Positions 1 through 8,853 of a stretch of 64,000 bases of DNA are shown piece after piece. Source of the stretch: UBA7236 sp044227505 (GTDB taxonomy: Bacteria > Bacteroidota > Bacteroidia > Chitinophagales > BACL12); the NCBI GenBank assembly GCA_044227505.1, contig JBGAWP010000007.1, forward strand, positions 1-64,000, read 5' to 3'. Position 1 is the stretch's first letter. The number at the start of each line of letters is the position of its first letter. The notes beneath the pieces are model-generated. The model did not search any database. It saw only the letters and a list, made by a program, of their open reading frames with translations, and was not told the DNA's origin. Both the position numbers and the translations under genes were made by a program.

Positions 1-1
1 C

Positions 2-1171
2 ACCGCACCGGAAGTAGAAAATGACAGACGCGCAATGAATACCACCAACGGAATGCGCCGTGCTATGAAGGAAGGTAGATGGGTTAACCGTGCAATTGTA
101 GGATATAAGTTTATTTATGACGAACGACTTAAACCAATTTTGGTCAAGAGTGAAAAAGCTATACTGGTAAAAGAAGTATTTGAACTTCTTTCAAATGGTA
201 CTATGGCTATGGAAGAAGTGAGGAAGTTAATTGCGCGTAAAGGATTAAAATGCAGCAGAAATCATTTTTGGAAACTTGTTAGAAATCCTATTTACTGTGG
301 ACAGATTTTAATTAAAGCATATAGATCAGAGCCCGAAGAAATTGTGCAAGGTATTCACGAACCGATTGTAAGCGAAGAATTATTTTATCGTGTTCAAAAT
401 GTATTGTTTAACAAGAAGAAAATCAAAGCGAAATCTCAAACCAAATCTGATTTTCTGCCCCTACGCGGATTTCTGGTATGTCCTGATTGTGGAAAAAATT
501 TAACGGGAAGTGCATCAAAGGGGAATGGCGGCAGATATTTTTATTACCACTGTCAACCAGGATGTCCTCAAAGGGTAAAAGCTGATGTTGCCCACAATTC
601 GTTTTCTGAATGGCTTGATTCATTTTCATTTAAACCTGAGATTGCGGATTTATATCTTGCGGTTATCGAAGATACTTTTAAAATAGAAGAGGGTGACAGA
701 GTAAAGGAAATACAGCGAATTAAAAATGAGATTGAAAGTGGAAATGCAAATTTATTGAAAGTTGAAAAGAAATACATTAATGATGAATTAGAAAAAGATT
801 CTTATATCCGGCTCAAAGAGTCCTATAAAAAAGATGTTTTCGAATTACAAGATCGCTTAACGGAATTACAGACTACTGATTCGGGATTTATGCAATACAT
901 GAGTTATGGATTTTCTGTTTTATCGAACCTGAAATCGTGTTATGAATCTGCCGATGTTGAATTGAAACAAAAATTGATTGGTTCGATATTCCCTGAAAAA
1001 TTAATTTTTGCGAATGGAATGTATCGAACCACAAAAGACAGTGAAATACTTCGTCTGCTTTGCATGACTGGCGCGGATTTCAAAGGAATGGAAAATAAAA
1101 AGTCCCGCATAAATGCGGGACAGTTCGCTAAGGTAGCCCGTAGGGGAATCGAACCCCTGTACCAAGAATGA
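2..1171 (+). CDS. Large serine recombinase, C-terminal part (5' end outside window)
   Basis: The reading frame is open from base 2, so the N-terminal resolvase catalytic domain lies outside the window; the first ATG at 35 is internal. What remains is the DNA-binding half of a large serine recombinase. A recombinase domain lies at about residues 1-125 counted from that ATG and includes the word TTNGMRRAMKEGRW. A zinc ribbon follows with Cys149, Cys152, Cys173 and Cys177. A charged coiled coil lies at about 225-280. These enzymes integrate and excise mobile elements through att sites. The last residues (including RRGIEPLYQE) are not part of the fold: they are encoded by the tRNA-Glu terminator and the antisense of the tRNA itself. 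The recombinase therefore sits at the border of an element inserted at the tRNA 3' end. The family call is secure; its activity and partner genes cannot be judged here. Confidence 0.88.
   Translation, partial: TAPEVENDRRAMNTTNGMRRAMKEGRWVNRAIVGYKFIYDERLKPILVKSEKAILVKEVFELLSNGTMAMEEVRKLIARKGLKCSRNHFWKLVRNPIYCGQILIKAYRSEPEEIVQGIHEPIVSEELFYRVQNVLFNKKKIKAKSQTKSDFLPLRGFLVCPDCGKNLTGSASKGNGGRYFYYHCQPGCPQRVKADVAHNSFSEWLDSFSFKPEIADLYLAVIEDTFKIEEGDRVKEIQRIKNEIESGNANLLKVEKKYINDELEKDSYIRLKESYKKDVFELQDRLTELQTTDSGFMQYMSYGFSVLSNLKSCYESADVELKQKLIGSIFPEKLIFANGMYRTTKDSEILRLLCMTGADFKGMENKKSRINAGQFAKVARRGIEPLYQE
1102..1120 (-). terminator. Rho-independent terminator of tRNA-Glu
   Basis: An 8-bp stem (TCCCGCAT / ATGCGGGA, 2-nt loop) is followed on the minus strand by a T-rich run. 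It lies 13 bp beyond the 3' end of the minus-strand tRNA-Glu. It is also read through in sense by the end of the recombinase frame. Confidence 0.8.
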
Positions 1172-1205
1172 AAATCTTGTATCCTAACCCCTAGATGAAC
1201 GGGCC
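1134..1205 (-). tRNA. tRNA-Glu (anticodon UUC)
   Basis: The minus strand folds as a cloverleaf. The acceptor arms are GGCCCGT and ACGGGCT, the anticodon loop contains TTC, and the T arm contains GGTTCGATTCC. The discriminator is A and CC follows, but no full CCA is encoded. The 3' end faces the recombinase, whose frame stops at 1171 inside this gene. This is the usual arrangement for a tRNA used as an integration target. Confidence 0.93.
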
Positions 1206-1302
1206 GTTTTCTCAAAAGAGATGCAAAAGTAGCGCAAAAAACCATTTTGTAAAAGTTTCTGCGAAATAATTATCGCGAACTGGGTAATTTTACGGGATAA
1301 TT

Positions 1303-2304
1303 ATGAGTAACTATCGCATAGCAATCAATGGATTTGGGCGTATCGGAAGGATTTTCCTCCGGAGGGTCCTCGAAAAAAATAATGTTGACGTAGTGGCTGT
1401 AAACGACCTTACCGACGTGGAAACCCTCGCTCATCTCTTCAAATACGACTCTATTCACCGCAAATTTAGCGGCGAAGTGCATGTTGAAGGCGGTGATCTG
1501 ATCGTAAATGGCAAACGAATCAAGGTTTTTGCGGAAAAAGATCCGGCAAATCTCCCCTGGAAGGATTTGAACATCGATCTTGTGCTCGAATCATCAGGGC
1601 ATTTTCTTGATATGAAATCAGCAATGTTGCACGTTGCCTCGGGAGCTAAAAGGGTTTTATTGTCGGCACCGCCAAAATCCCCCGATATTAAAACCATCGT
1701 TTTAGGGGTAAATGATAATATGCTTTTTAAGGATGATATCATTATCTCCAATGCCTCCTGCACCACTAATTGTGCTGCTCCGATGATAAAGGTGCTCCAC
1801 GAGCATTTTACCATCGACTACGCCTATATCACAACCACCCATTCCTATACCTCCGACCAGCGATTGCACGATGCTCCGCATAAAGATCTGCGCAGAGCAA
1901 GAGCAGCTGCATTGAGCATGGTGCCCACCAGTACGGGTGCCGCACAAGCCATTGCTGCAACTTTTCCGGAATTAAAAGGGCGAATCGGAGGAGCAAGTAT
2001 CCGCGTTCCGGTTCCTGATGGTTCAATTACAGATATAACCTGCACTGTATTAAAACCGGCGTCCATCGAAACAGTAAATGCCGCTTTCAAAGCTGCATCA
2101 GATTCCTATTTAAAAAACATCCTGTCCTATACCTCCGAACCTCTTGTTTCCGTCGATATCGTGGGTGATCCACATTCCTGTATTTTTGATTCTGAATTAA
2201 CGGCAATAACAGGAAATATGATTAAAGTAATGGGTTGGTACGATAATGAATATGGATATTCAAGTAGGTTAGCAGATCTGGTAATTAAAATGAAAGAATT
2301 GTGA
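1303..2304 (+). CDS. gap: Glyceraldehyde-3-phosphate dehydrogenase, type I
   Basis: This enzyme oxidises glyceraldehyde-3-phosphate to 1,3-bisphosphoglycerate with NAD and phosphate in cytosolic glycolysis. The 333-residue length is normal. The Rossmann motif INGFGRIGR is at residues 8-16, and Asp35 in NDLTD fits NAD preference. The catalytic SNASCTTNCAAP places the nucleophile at Cys153, with the paired His180 in TTTHSYT. The C terminus carries WYDNEYGYS. pgk, the next enzyme in glycolysis, follows on the same strand after a 257-bp repeat-filled gap. The two are therefore linked functionally but probably not by tight translation. Confidence 0.97.
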   Translation: MSNYRIAINGFGRIGRIFLRRVLEKNNVDVVAVNDLTDVETLAHLFKYDSIHRKFSGEVHVEGGDLIVNGKRIKVFAEKDPANLPWKDLNIDLVLESSGHFLDMKSAMLHVASGAKRVLLSAPPKSPDIKTIVLGVNDNMLFKDDIIISNASCTTNCAAPMIKVLHEHFTIDYAYITTTHSYTSDQRLHDAPHKDLRRARAAALSMVPTSTGAAQAIAATFPELKGRIGGASIRVPVPDGSITDITCTVLKPASIETVNAAFKAASDSYLKNILSYTSEPLVSVDIVGDPHSCIFDSELTAITGNMIKVMGWYDNEYGYSSRLADLVIKMKEL

Positions 2305-2561
2305 AGTAGGAAGTAAGAAGTAGGAAATAAGAAATAGGAAGTAGGAAATAGGACATGGCACGGACACGGAAATTTAGAACGTATCATGTATAAGAAAAAC
2401 AATTGGTTGGATTTACTACATTTCGGAGCAAGTGAGGCTTTCGCTCTTAGCGAAGGTCTCACTAATGGTAAAGTCCACCTCTAGTGAAGCTCTCGCTTAG
2501 CGTGATCTTACTAGCGTTTATTTAAAAACAAATCATAAACAACTTAAATAGTATAAATTAA
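2305..2561 (+). repeat. Intergenic repeats between gap and pgk
   Basis: From 2305 to about 2353 there is a degenerate short tandem repeat built on the words GAAGTAG and GAAATAG. From 2431 to 2463 lies a hairpin, AGTGAGGCTTTCGCT paired with AGCGAAGGTCTCACT, with a degraded second copy at about 2481-2512. The same hairpin recurs in inverted orientation at 51669-51701. I see no coding potential here. Confidence 0.75.
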
Positions 2562-3758
2562 ATGCGATCAATTCAAGACTACAACTTCAAAGAAAAACGC
2601 GCTCTCATCCGCGTTGATTTTAATGTGCCTTTAGATAAAAAAACTTTTGAGGTAACTGACGATACAAGATTAAAAGCAGCCATCCCGACCATTAAAAAAA
2701 TTTTAGATGATGGTGGTTCTGTGGTGTTAATGTCACACCTGGGGCGACCAAAGGGAGGGCCTGAGGAAAAATATTCCCTCAAACATATTGTAAAACATCT
2801 TTCCGAATTAATAGGCCAAAATGTAAAATTTGCCGACGATTGTATCGGCGATGATGTGCGTTTTTTAGCATTAAATTTATTACCCGGTGAAGTATTGTTA
2901 TTGGAAAATCTGCGTTTTCATCCCGAGGAAGAAGCCGGAGATAAAGATTTTGCAATTCAATTAAGTGAGTTGGGAAATGTTTACATAAACGATGCATTCG
3001 GCACTGCTCATCGCGCACATGCATCCACAACCATAGTTGCAGAATTATATACTCCTGAAAATAAAATGGCGGGTTATTTATTGGCGGCAGAAGTGGCTGC
3101 TGCAAATAAAGTATTGAACGATCACGAAAAACCTTTTACAGCAATTATTGGCGGCGCAAAAGTTTCTGATAAAATTTTGATATTGGAAAAATTAGTGGAA
3201 AAAGCAGATCATATCATTGTTGGGGGAGGAATGGCTTATACCTTTATTAAAGCAATGGGCGGAGATATCGGAAATTCTTTATGCGAAGAAGATAAACTCG
3301 ATCTCGCAAAACAGTTAATGGAAAATGCAAAAACAAAAGGCGCAAATATTTTATTGCCTTTCGATTCTGTGATAGCAGATAAATTTGACAACGAAGCAAT
3401 GAAAAGTAATTGTCAGAGTCACGAAATTCCAGCAGGTTGGATGGGACTCGACATCGGACAAAAAGCAATTAAAGATTTCAGCGATGTAATTCTCGCATCC
3501 AAAACCATTTTATGGAACGGACCCATGGGCGTTTTTGAAATGGAAAATTTCAGCAACGGAACAATTCAAATTGCAAAAGCAATTGCACAGGCAACAAAAA
3601 ATGGTGCTTATTCCTTAGTAGGCGGCGGCGATTCCGTAGCAGCAGTAAATAAATTTAATTTATCCGATCAGGTAAGTTATGTTTCAACCGGGGGAGGAGC
3701 TATGTTGGAGTTTTTTGAAGGAAAGGTTCTTCCGGGCGTGGCAGCAATTGACTTATAA
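2562..3758 (+). CDS. pgk: Phosphoglycerate kinase
   Basis: This enzyme transfers phosphate from 1,3-bisphosphoglycerate to ADP, the first ATP-making step of glycolysis. At 398 residues it has the standard bacterial length. The N-terminal lobe has the substrate-binding stretches RVDFNVPLD, HLGRPKG and FGTAHRAHAS. The C-terminal nucleotide lobe has WNGPMGVFE and GGGDSVAAV, and the protein ends with the usual STGGGAMLEFFEGKVLPG. It lies downstream of gap on the same strand and is closed by the strong terminator at 3831-3870. Confidence 0.97.
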   Translation: MRSIQDYNFKEKRALIRVDFNVPLDKKTFEVTDDTRLKAAIPTIKKILDDGGSVVLMSHLGRPKGGPEEKYSLKHIVKHLSELIGQNVKFADDCIGDDVRFLALNLLPGEVLLLENLRFHPEEEAGDKDFAIQLSELGNVYINDAFGTAHRAHASTTIVAELYTPENKMAGYLLAAEVAAANKVLNDHEKPFTAIIGGAKVSDKILILEKLVEKADHIIVGGGMAYTFIKAMGGDIGNSLCEEDKLDLAKQLMENAKTKGANILLPFDSVIADKFDNEAMKSNCQSHEIPAGWMGLDIGQKAIKDFSDVILASKTILWNGPMGVFEMENFSNGTIQIAKAIAQATKNGAYSLVGGGDSVAAVNKFNLSDQVSYVSTGGGAMLEFFEGKVLPGVAAIDL

Positions 3759-3830
3759 ATTGACAATTGACAATTTGGGCTCGTAGTTGGGAGGAAAATT
3801 AATTTTCTATGTAATACTTTTATATTTATG

Positions 3831-3870
3831 AAAAATAGTCGTTCAATTAACTTAAACGACTATTTTTTTT
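3831..3870. terminator. Bidirectional rho-independent terminator
   Basis: A 13-bp perfect stem (AAAAATAGTCGTT with AACGACTATTTTT, 11-nt loop) has A and T tracts on both sides. It can end pgk on the plus strand and the convergent exported-protein gene on the minus strand. Confidence 0.85.
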
Positions 3871-3969
3871 GGAGTGATATGGTAAATTTTTTATTTGTCG
3901 AATATCACCCTGGTAGACATTAGGTTTCAATCCCTAATCCGATTCCCGTTATCAATTATCAATTATCAA

Positions 3970-5811
3970 TTATTCCCTAATGATTGTTTTTGTAAATTTA
4001 TCAGAACTATTTATTATTTCCAGAATATAAACTCCGGCTGAAATTTCAGATAGGTTTATTTTAGTAATTTCATTATTAATAATTTCTTCAAATATATTTT
4101 TACCATTCAAATCAAATATTTTCAAAATACTTTCTTCAGCAACATTTGTTATCATTAAATATTCATGAACCGGATTTGGGTAGACAACAATTGCACTTTC
4201 GTTTATTTCTGTAGCGCGACATGCCAATGTTGTGAATGTGTCGGTTTCAGAAAATAATGAACCGCCATACACATCACACCAGGTTCTCACTTTCCACTCA
4301 TATGTAGTATTACAATCTAAACCTGGTAAAAATCTTAATCCGTCATTTGCAGGTTTTTTATTCCATTCAAATGTTCCAACTTCTCTCCAATAAACCCTAT
4401 ATTTAACTCCGCCTGGTTTGGGGGTCCATACGAGCATTGCGGAGTTAGTAGTTATTGAAAGTGCATTCAGATCAGTAACTGTTTCACATCCTTCCGCAGT
4501 TGTTCTGAACATCCAAAGATCATAGGCTCCATTATTGCCTTCAACATCCCCATCAATAGAGGAAGTCTCACCGGTTACCAATATTCCGCCATCTGCCATT
4601 ATCTGCATTGCGCCACCATTTCCTGCTCTGTCCCATTCACTTCCACCATAACATTTTTGCCAGTCAAGGTCACCCATATAATTTAGTTTTACCATCCATA
4701 TATCATGACCTCCATGGTTACCTGAAACATCTCCATCATTTGCTCCTGCAGTATTCAAAAGTATATATCCACCTGAATTCATTTCACGCACCGAATTACC
4801 ATAGTCAAAGTATGAACTTCCTAATGTAATTTGCCACCAAAACGCACCGGTATTGTCGAGTTTCACAACCCAGCTATCACCCGCGCCGTGGTACCCGGAA
4901 ATTAAACCATCGGAGGAATATGTGGTTCCATTTATTATGTATCCTCCGTCTGCTGTCTGAATTACCTCATTGCAATATTCTTCATCAGTTCCGCCTAAAC
5001 TTTTTTGCCATTCCAAATTCCCCATGTTATCGGTTTTTACTATCCAATAATCCTGCACGCCATAAGGATCAGTAATATCGCCATCATTGGAATATGCCTG
5101 ACCACCTAAAATATATCCTCCATCGCTGGTTGGATGCACACTGGTTCCATAATCAAGATCGGAACCTCCATAACATTTCTGCCATTCAATTTCACCGTTA
5201 ATATCAGTTTTAACAACCCAATAATCCCATCCATGATTGCCGGTTACATCACCATCAAAAGAAAGACTATGACCAATCATAATAAATCCGCCATCCGCTG
5301 TGAGATCCGAACCGATCGCATATTCTCTATTTGATCCGCCATAACATTTCTGCCAAAATAAATTGCCATCAACATCCAATTTAAAAGCCCAAAAATCGAA
5401 CTGCCCATGATTGCCGATCACATCGCCGTCGGTGGAATTTGTATAACCTGTAATTAAATAATTTCCATCCGACATCTGATGTATTGCATATCCGTTTTCA
5501 TCACCCGATCCGCCAACTGTTTTTTGCCACATCATATTTCCGTTGGCATCGTATTTTACAACCCAGATATCAAATGCACCACCATGAAAACCGGTAACAT
5601 CGCCATCGTTACCATAAGTATAACCAACAGCAATATAACCACCATCAACCGTGGCAGTAACCGCATTCCCGTTATCAAAATCGGAACTTCCGGAAGTTTC
5701 AGAAATAATCAAAGAAGGTGGTTCATAACCATACACCGAACTATTGTTCAGCATAATAATTGATAAAACTATCAAGTAGTAAACAATCTTTTTCATAAGT
5801 AAAGTTTTCAC
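3970..5811 (-). CDS. T9SS-exported propeller-like repeat protein
   Basis: This is a 613-residue predicted secreted protein of unknown role. It starts with a signal peptide (MKTLLMKKIVYYL... hydrophobic to about residue 28; the second Met at 6 is an equally good start). About seven repeats of roughly 55 residues follow, each with a DGGY(I)..G word, then DGDVTGxHG, D.W(V/M)VK.D and WQK..GGS. This pattern resembles a beta-propeller or NHL-like protein. A fibronectin type III-like domain lies at about 425-515 (WTPKPGGVKYRVYWRE). The last ~75 residues (VVYPNPVHEYL ... ISAGVYILEI) form a T9SS type A sorting domain, so the protein should cross the outer membrane and be cell-attached or released. It stands alone, convergent with pgk. 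Confidence 0.82.
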   Translation of the reverse strand: MKTLLMKKIVYYLIVLSIIMLNNSSVYGYEPPSLIISETSGSSDFDNGNAVTATVDGGYIAVGYTYGNDGDVTGFHGGAFDIWVVKYDANGNMMWQKTVGGSGDENGYAIHQMSDGNYLITGYTNSTDGDVIGNHGQFDFWAFKLDVDGNLFWQKCYGGSNREYAIGSDLTADGGFIMIGHSLSFDGDVTGNHGWDYWVVKTDINGEIEWQKCYGGSDLDYGTSVHPTSDGGYILGGQAYSNDGDITDPYGVQDYWIVKTDNMGNLEWQKSLGGTDEEYCNEVIQTADGGYIINGTTYSSDGLISGYHGAGDSWVVKLDNTGAFWWQITLGSSYFDYGNSVREMNSGGYILLNTAGANDGDVSGNHGGHDIWMVKLNYMGDLDWQKCYGGSEWDRAGNGGAMQIMADGGILVTGETSSIDGDVEGNNGAYDLWMFRTTAEGCETVTDLNALSITTNSAMLVWTPKPGGVKYRVYWREVGTFEWNKKPANDGLRFLPGLDCNTTYEWKVRTWCDVYGGSLFSETDTFTTLACRATEINESAIVVYPNPVHEYLMITNVAEESILKIFDLNGKNIFEEIINNEITKINLSEISAGVYILEIINSSDKFTKTIIRE

Positions 5812-6251
5812 GAAGTTATTTTATTGTTAAACCTGCAAATCTGACTTAAATCATTGCAATTATTGATTCTCATCACAATGCTATTTTGCCGATGGTTTTA
5901 ATAATAATGGTACACGACTAATTTCAATCCGTATTCGAGTTAAAAAATTGTCAATTGTCAATTGTCAATTTGCATTCCCCTTTCCTCAGACCTGCACAGG
6001 TTTCCAAAACCTGTGAGGTCGAGGCGTCATCAATTGTCAAATATCAAGTCAATTAATCCGCGTTTTTTATTTTAAGCGACTATTTTCAAATTATTTTTCC
6101 GCGCAATTTTCAAATTAATTGGCGTTATTATTAATTCTATCCGAGTAATAATGGTACACGATTAATTCCAATCCGTCGATGGGTTCAAATTGTCAATTGT
6201 CAATTGTCAATTGTCAATTTTTTTACTCTAATTTCGTAGTGTTTATCTCTT
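5812..6251. repeat. Repeat-filled gap between T9SS gene and comEC
   Basis: No gene is visible. The gap holds TTGACAATTGACAAT-type short tandem repeats at about 5947-5971 and 6187-6220. A hairpin at 5989-6020 pairs GACCTGCACAGGTT with AACCTGTGAGGTC. A direct repeat of the phrase AATAATGGTACACGA(C/T)TAAT occurs at about 5907 and 6147. A promoter for comEC is expected here, but I cannot point to one. Confidence 0.65.
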
Positions 6252-8378
6252 ATGACCGGTTATTGGAACCACATCCCTCTCTTCCGATATTTGGTCCCTT
6301 TTGTATTGGGGATCATAATATCCATTCAATTGCAACTACAGGCTATAGTGTATTTGTATAGTTTTTTCGGAGTGTTGTTTATTTATTTTTTATTTCAGGT
6401 AATACATAAATTATCATCTGCATTCCGGCTTCAACCTTTGCATGGTTTTTTATTTCACTTAGTATTATTTTTTGGGGGAATATGTATTGTGATAAAAGAT
6501 ACTCCCGTGTATCACGATGATTATTTTATGGTGCATGCAGATAGTATTTCTGTTTTCGAATGTAGAATAAATAAACCCCCGGAGCCGACCGGTAAAAATA
6601 TTAAATTGTATGTTGATGTGGATTTTTTAATAGAAGATTCTGTTTCCACTCCTGTTAATGGAAAATCCATTGTGTATATCAAAACCGATACTTTATTCCC
6701 GCAAAAATTTAATTATGGCGATATTATTTATGTAAAAAATAAATTCACTGCACCTCAGTCCCCAAAAAATCCGGAGGCATTCGATTACAAAAAATATTTG
6801 AAGAATTTAAAGATCTATCACGTTGCATTTTTAAAGGAAGGAGAGTACCAAAAAACGAACAGAAACGAAGCGAAAACCATCTGGACACATATTTATGGCT
6901 GGAAATCCTATTTTATTCGTTTAATGGAAAAACATATTAAAAATGAAAATTCGCTTTCGGTGGGAGTTGCTTTAATTATCGGACAAAAAAGCGTAATTCC
7001 CGATGAAGTGCAACAAGCATACGCAAATACAGGCACTATGCACATTTTGGCAGTTTCCGGTTTGCATGTTGGCATCCTATACGTAATTCTCGAGTTTTTG
7101 TTTCGCCCCTTTTCCTTTTTTTTCACCAAACGCTCCAAAGCAGCTTTGTTTAAAACGGTAATAATTCTCATAATAATTTGGTTATATGCATGTTTATCCG
7201 GTTTATCGCCCAGTGTAAATCGTTCTGCTGTAATGTTCACTTTTCTTGCTTTGGGAAAATTGTACGATCAACAGATAGATAGTTTTAATATATTATTTGT
7301 ATCCATGTTTCCATTGTTGCTCGACGATCCCTATCAAATTACGCAGGTGGGATTTCAATTATCGTATCTGGCGGTGGGAGGGATAGTGTTTTTTCAACCG
7401 CTAGTTTATAATATCTGGAAGCCCATCAATATTATTGCTAAATATTTCTGGTCCATGACCTCCGTTTCCATCGCTGCACAAATTGTTACTTCCCCGATAG
7501 GAATATATTATTTTCATCAGTTCCCGAATTATTTTTTGCTTTCCAATATTGTTGCCATTCCGGTTTCCTTTTTAATATTGGTTTTAGGAGTTGCATTTTT
7601 TGTTTTGGGCGCCATACCTTTTGTAGGTTCGGGCATTGCCTTTTTGCTCGATTGGTGTTTGCGTATCATGAATAATTCGGTAATACGCATTGAAAAATTA
7701 CCTTATTCCGTTACCGATAATTTATATCTGAATACTACTGCCACATTACTATTTTATCTCATCATTATATTTTTCGGAGCATTTTTAGTGTTAAAAGAAA
7801 AAAAATATTTTTTGGGGATGTTGGCGGGTATTTTATTGTGTAGTTTGAGTCTCACCCTGCACAAATTCGAAAACAACAATAATTGTTTTATCAGCATCTA
7901 CAACCTGAAAAAAAACACCGCCATCGTTATCAACAATGGAACTACCGCTTATGTATTTACCGATACCGATTCACTCCGCAATTCCCAGGAATATACCTTT
8001 CATCTAAAGAATAATTTTATTAAAAATGGAATTAAAGATGCGCAATACATCAATATCAAAACACAAAAAGAATTTACACCCATAACTTCCTTTTATTACC
8101 GTTATCCCTTTTTATATTACAACGGAAGCACTCTTTATTTTCTCGACAAAGAAACCCGCAACGATTCCATCCCCAACGCCGAAATAATAAATTACGTAAT
8201 ACTCATTCAAAATCCTTTTCTAAAGATTGATTCTACCACCAACCCCTTCCCAAATGCCACTTATATAATAGATAATACCAACAGTTGGAAAAGCAACAAT
8301 TATTGGACTAAACAATTTGGAAGGATGGGGGTGCCGGTTTATTCGGTGAAAGGGGAGGGATGTTATAGGTTGGAATAG
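6252..8378 (+). CDS. comEC: ComEC/Rec2-family DNA internalisation channel
   Basis: This is a 708-residue polytopic inner-membrane protein. ComEC forms the channel that takes single-stranded DNA into the cytoplasm during natural transformation. The N terminus has several membrane segments (residues ~1-85) and then an OB-fold-like soluble part (~95-215). The conserved competence domain begins near residue 235 with SVGVALIIGQK and the diagnostic AVSGLHVGILY, followed by more hydrophobic helices to about 540. The last ~165 residues are a short soluble tail. There is no HxHxDH metallo-beta-lactamase motif of the kind seen in Bacillus-type ComEC; many Bacteroidota members share this short form. The start at 6252 gives a sensible membrane N terminus. 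Confidence 0.9.
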   Translation: MTGYWNHIPLFRYLVPFVLGIIISIQLQLQAIVYLYSFFGVLFIYFLFQVIHKLSSAFRLQPLHGFLFHLVLFFGGICIVIKDTPVYHDDYFMVHADSISVFECRINKPPEPTGKNIKLYVDVDFLIEDSVSTPVNGKSIVYIKTDTLFPQKFNYGDIIYVKNKFTAPQSPKNPEAFDYKKYLKNLKIYHVAFLKEGEYQKTNRNEAKTIWTHIYGWKSYFIRLMEKHIKNENSLSVGVALIIGQKSVIPDEVQQAYANTGTMHILAVSGLHVGILYVILEFLFRPFSFFFTKRSKAALFKTVIILIIIWLYACLSGLSPSVNRSAVMFTFLALGKLYDQQIDSFNILFVSMFPLLLDDPYQITQVGFQLSYLAVGGIVFFQPLVYNIWKPINIIAKYFWSMTSVSIAAQIVTSPIGIYYFHQFPNYFLLSNIVAIPVSFLILVLGVAFFVLGAIPFVGSGIAFLLDWCLRIMNNSVIRIEKLPYSVTDNLYLNTTATLLFYLIIIFFGAFLVLKEKKYFLGMLAGILLCSLSLTLHKFENNNNCFISIYNLKKNTAIVINNGTTAYVFTDTDSLRNSQEYTFHLKNNFIKNGIKDAQYINIKTQKEFTPITSFYYRYPFLYYNGSTLYFLDKETRNDSIPNAEIINYVILIQNPFLKIDSTTNPFPNATYIIDNTNSWKSNNYWTKQFGRMGVPVYSVKGEGCYRLE

Positions 8379-8853
8379 AATAGTTAATCCGGTAATTGTC
8401 CAGTCAAATTTTCCGGCTACGCAGGAGGTCTGCTACATACCAGAACCTTGAATAAGTCGCAGTCACAGTCACAGTTTGACGCAATGGATAATTTTCCTCC
8501 GACTCAGAACCGCAGCATGTAGTGGTCGACGCAGGAGATCTACTACATGACAGAACTTAGAACGAGTCGCAGTCATGGTCTCAGTCGCAGTTTGACGCAA
8601 TGGATGGTTTTCCTGAACTCAGAACCTCAGCATGTAGTAATCGACGCAGGAGATCTACTACATGCCAGAACTTAGAACGAGTCGCAGTCACAGTCTCAGT
8701 CGCAGTCGCAGTTTGACGCAATGGATAGTTTTCCTGAACTCAGAACCGAAGCATGTAGTGATCGACGCAGGAGATCTACTACATGCCAGAACGCCCCGCC
8801 AACATTTGTGCATAACCCATGTGCATTTCCTGTGCACAAATTTTTTTGGCATC
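8379..8853. repeat. Hairpin-containing tandem array, period 115-121 bp
   Basis: Three full units and one decayed unit (8420-8450) fill this gap. Each unit holds a hairpin with arms CATGTAGT and ACTACATG around a TCGACGCAGGAGATC core, at 8516-8549, 8631-8664 and 8752-8785. Between them lie AGTCGCAGTCACAGT-type hexamer runs, the phrase TTTGACGCAATGGAT and an ACTCAGAACC phrase. Another copy of the hairpin is at 33086-33119. From 8808 to 8840 three GTGCA words occur at 8808, 8821 and 8832. I see no coding content. Confidence 0.85.

Noticed and set aside
2..1171. Complete recombinase starting at ATG 35
   Set aside because: The frame is open to the window edge with the conserved APEVENDRRAM sequence before that ATG, and the catalytic domain is missing, so the gene is truncated by the window.
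940..1245. Minus-strand open frame across tRNA-Glu
   Set aside because: It is a shadow of the recombinase frame and crosses the tRNA gene; no protein features.
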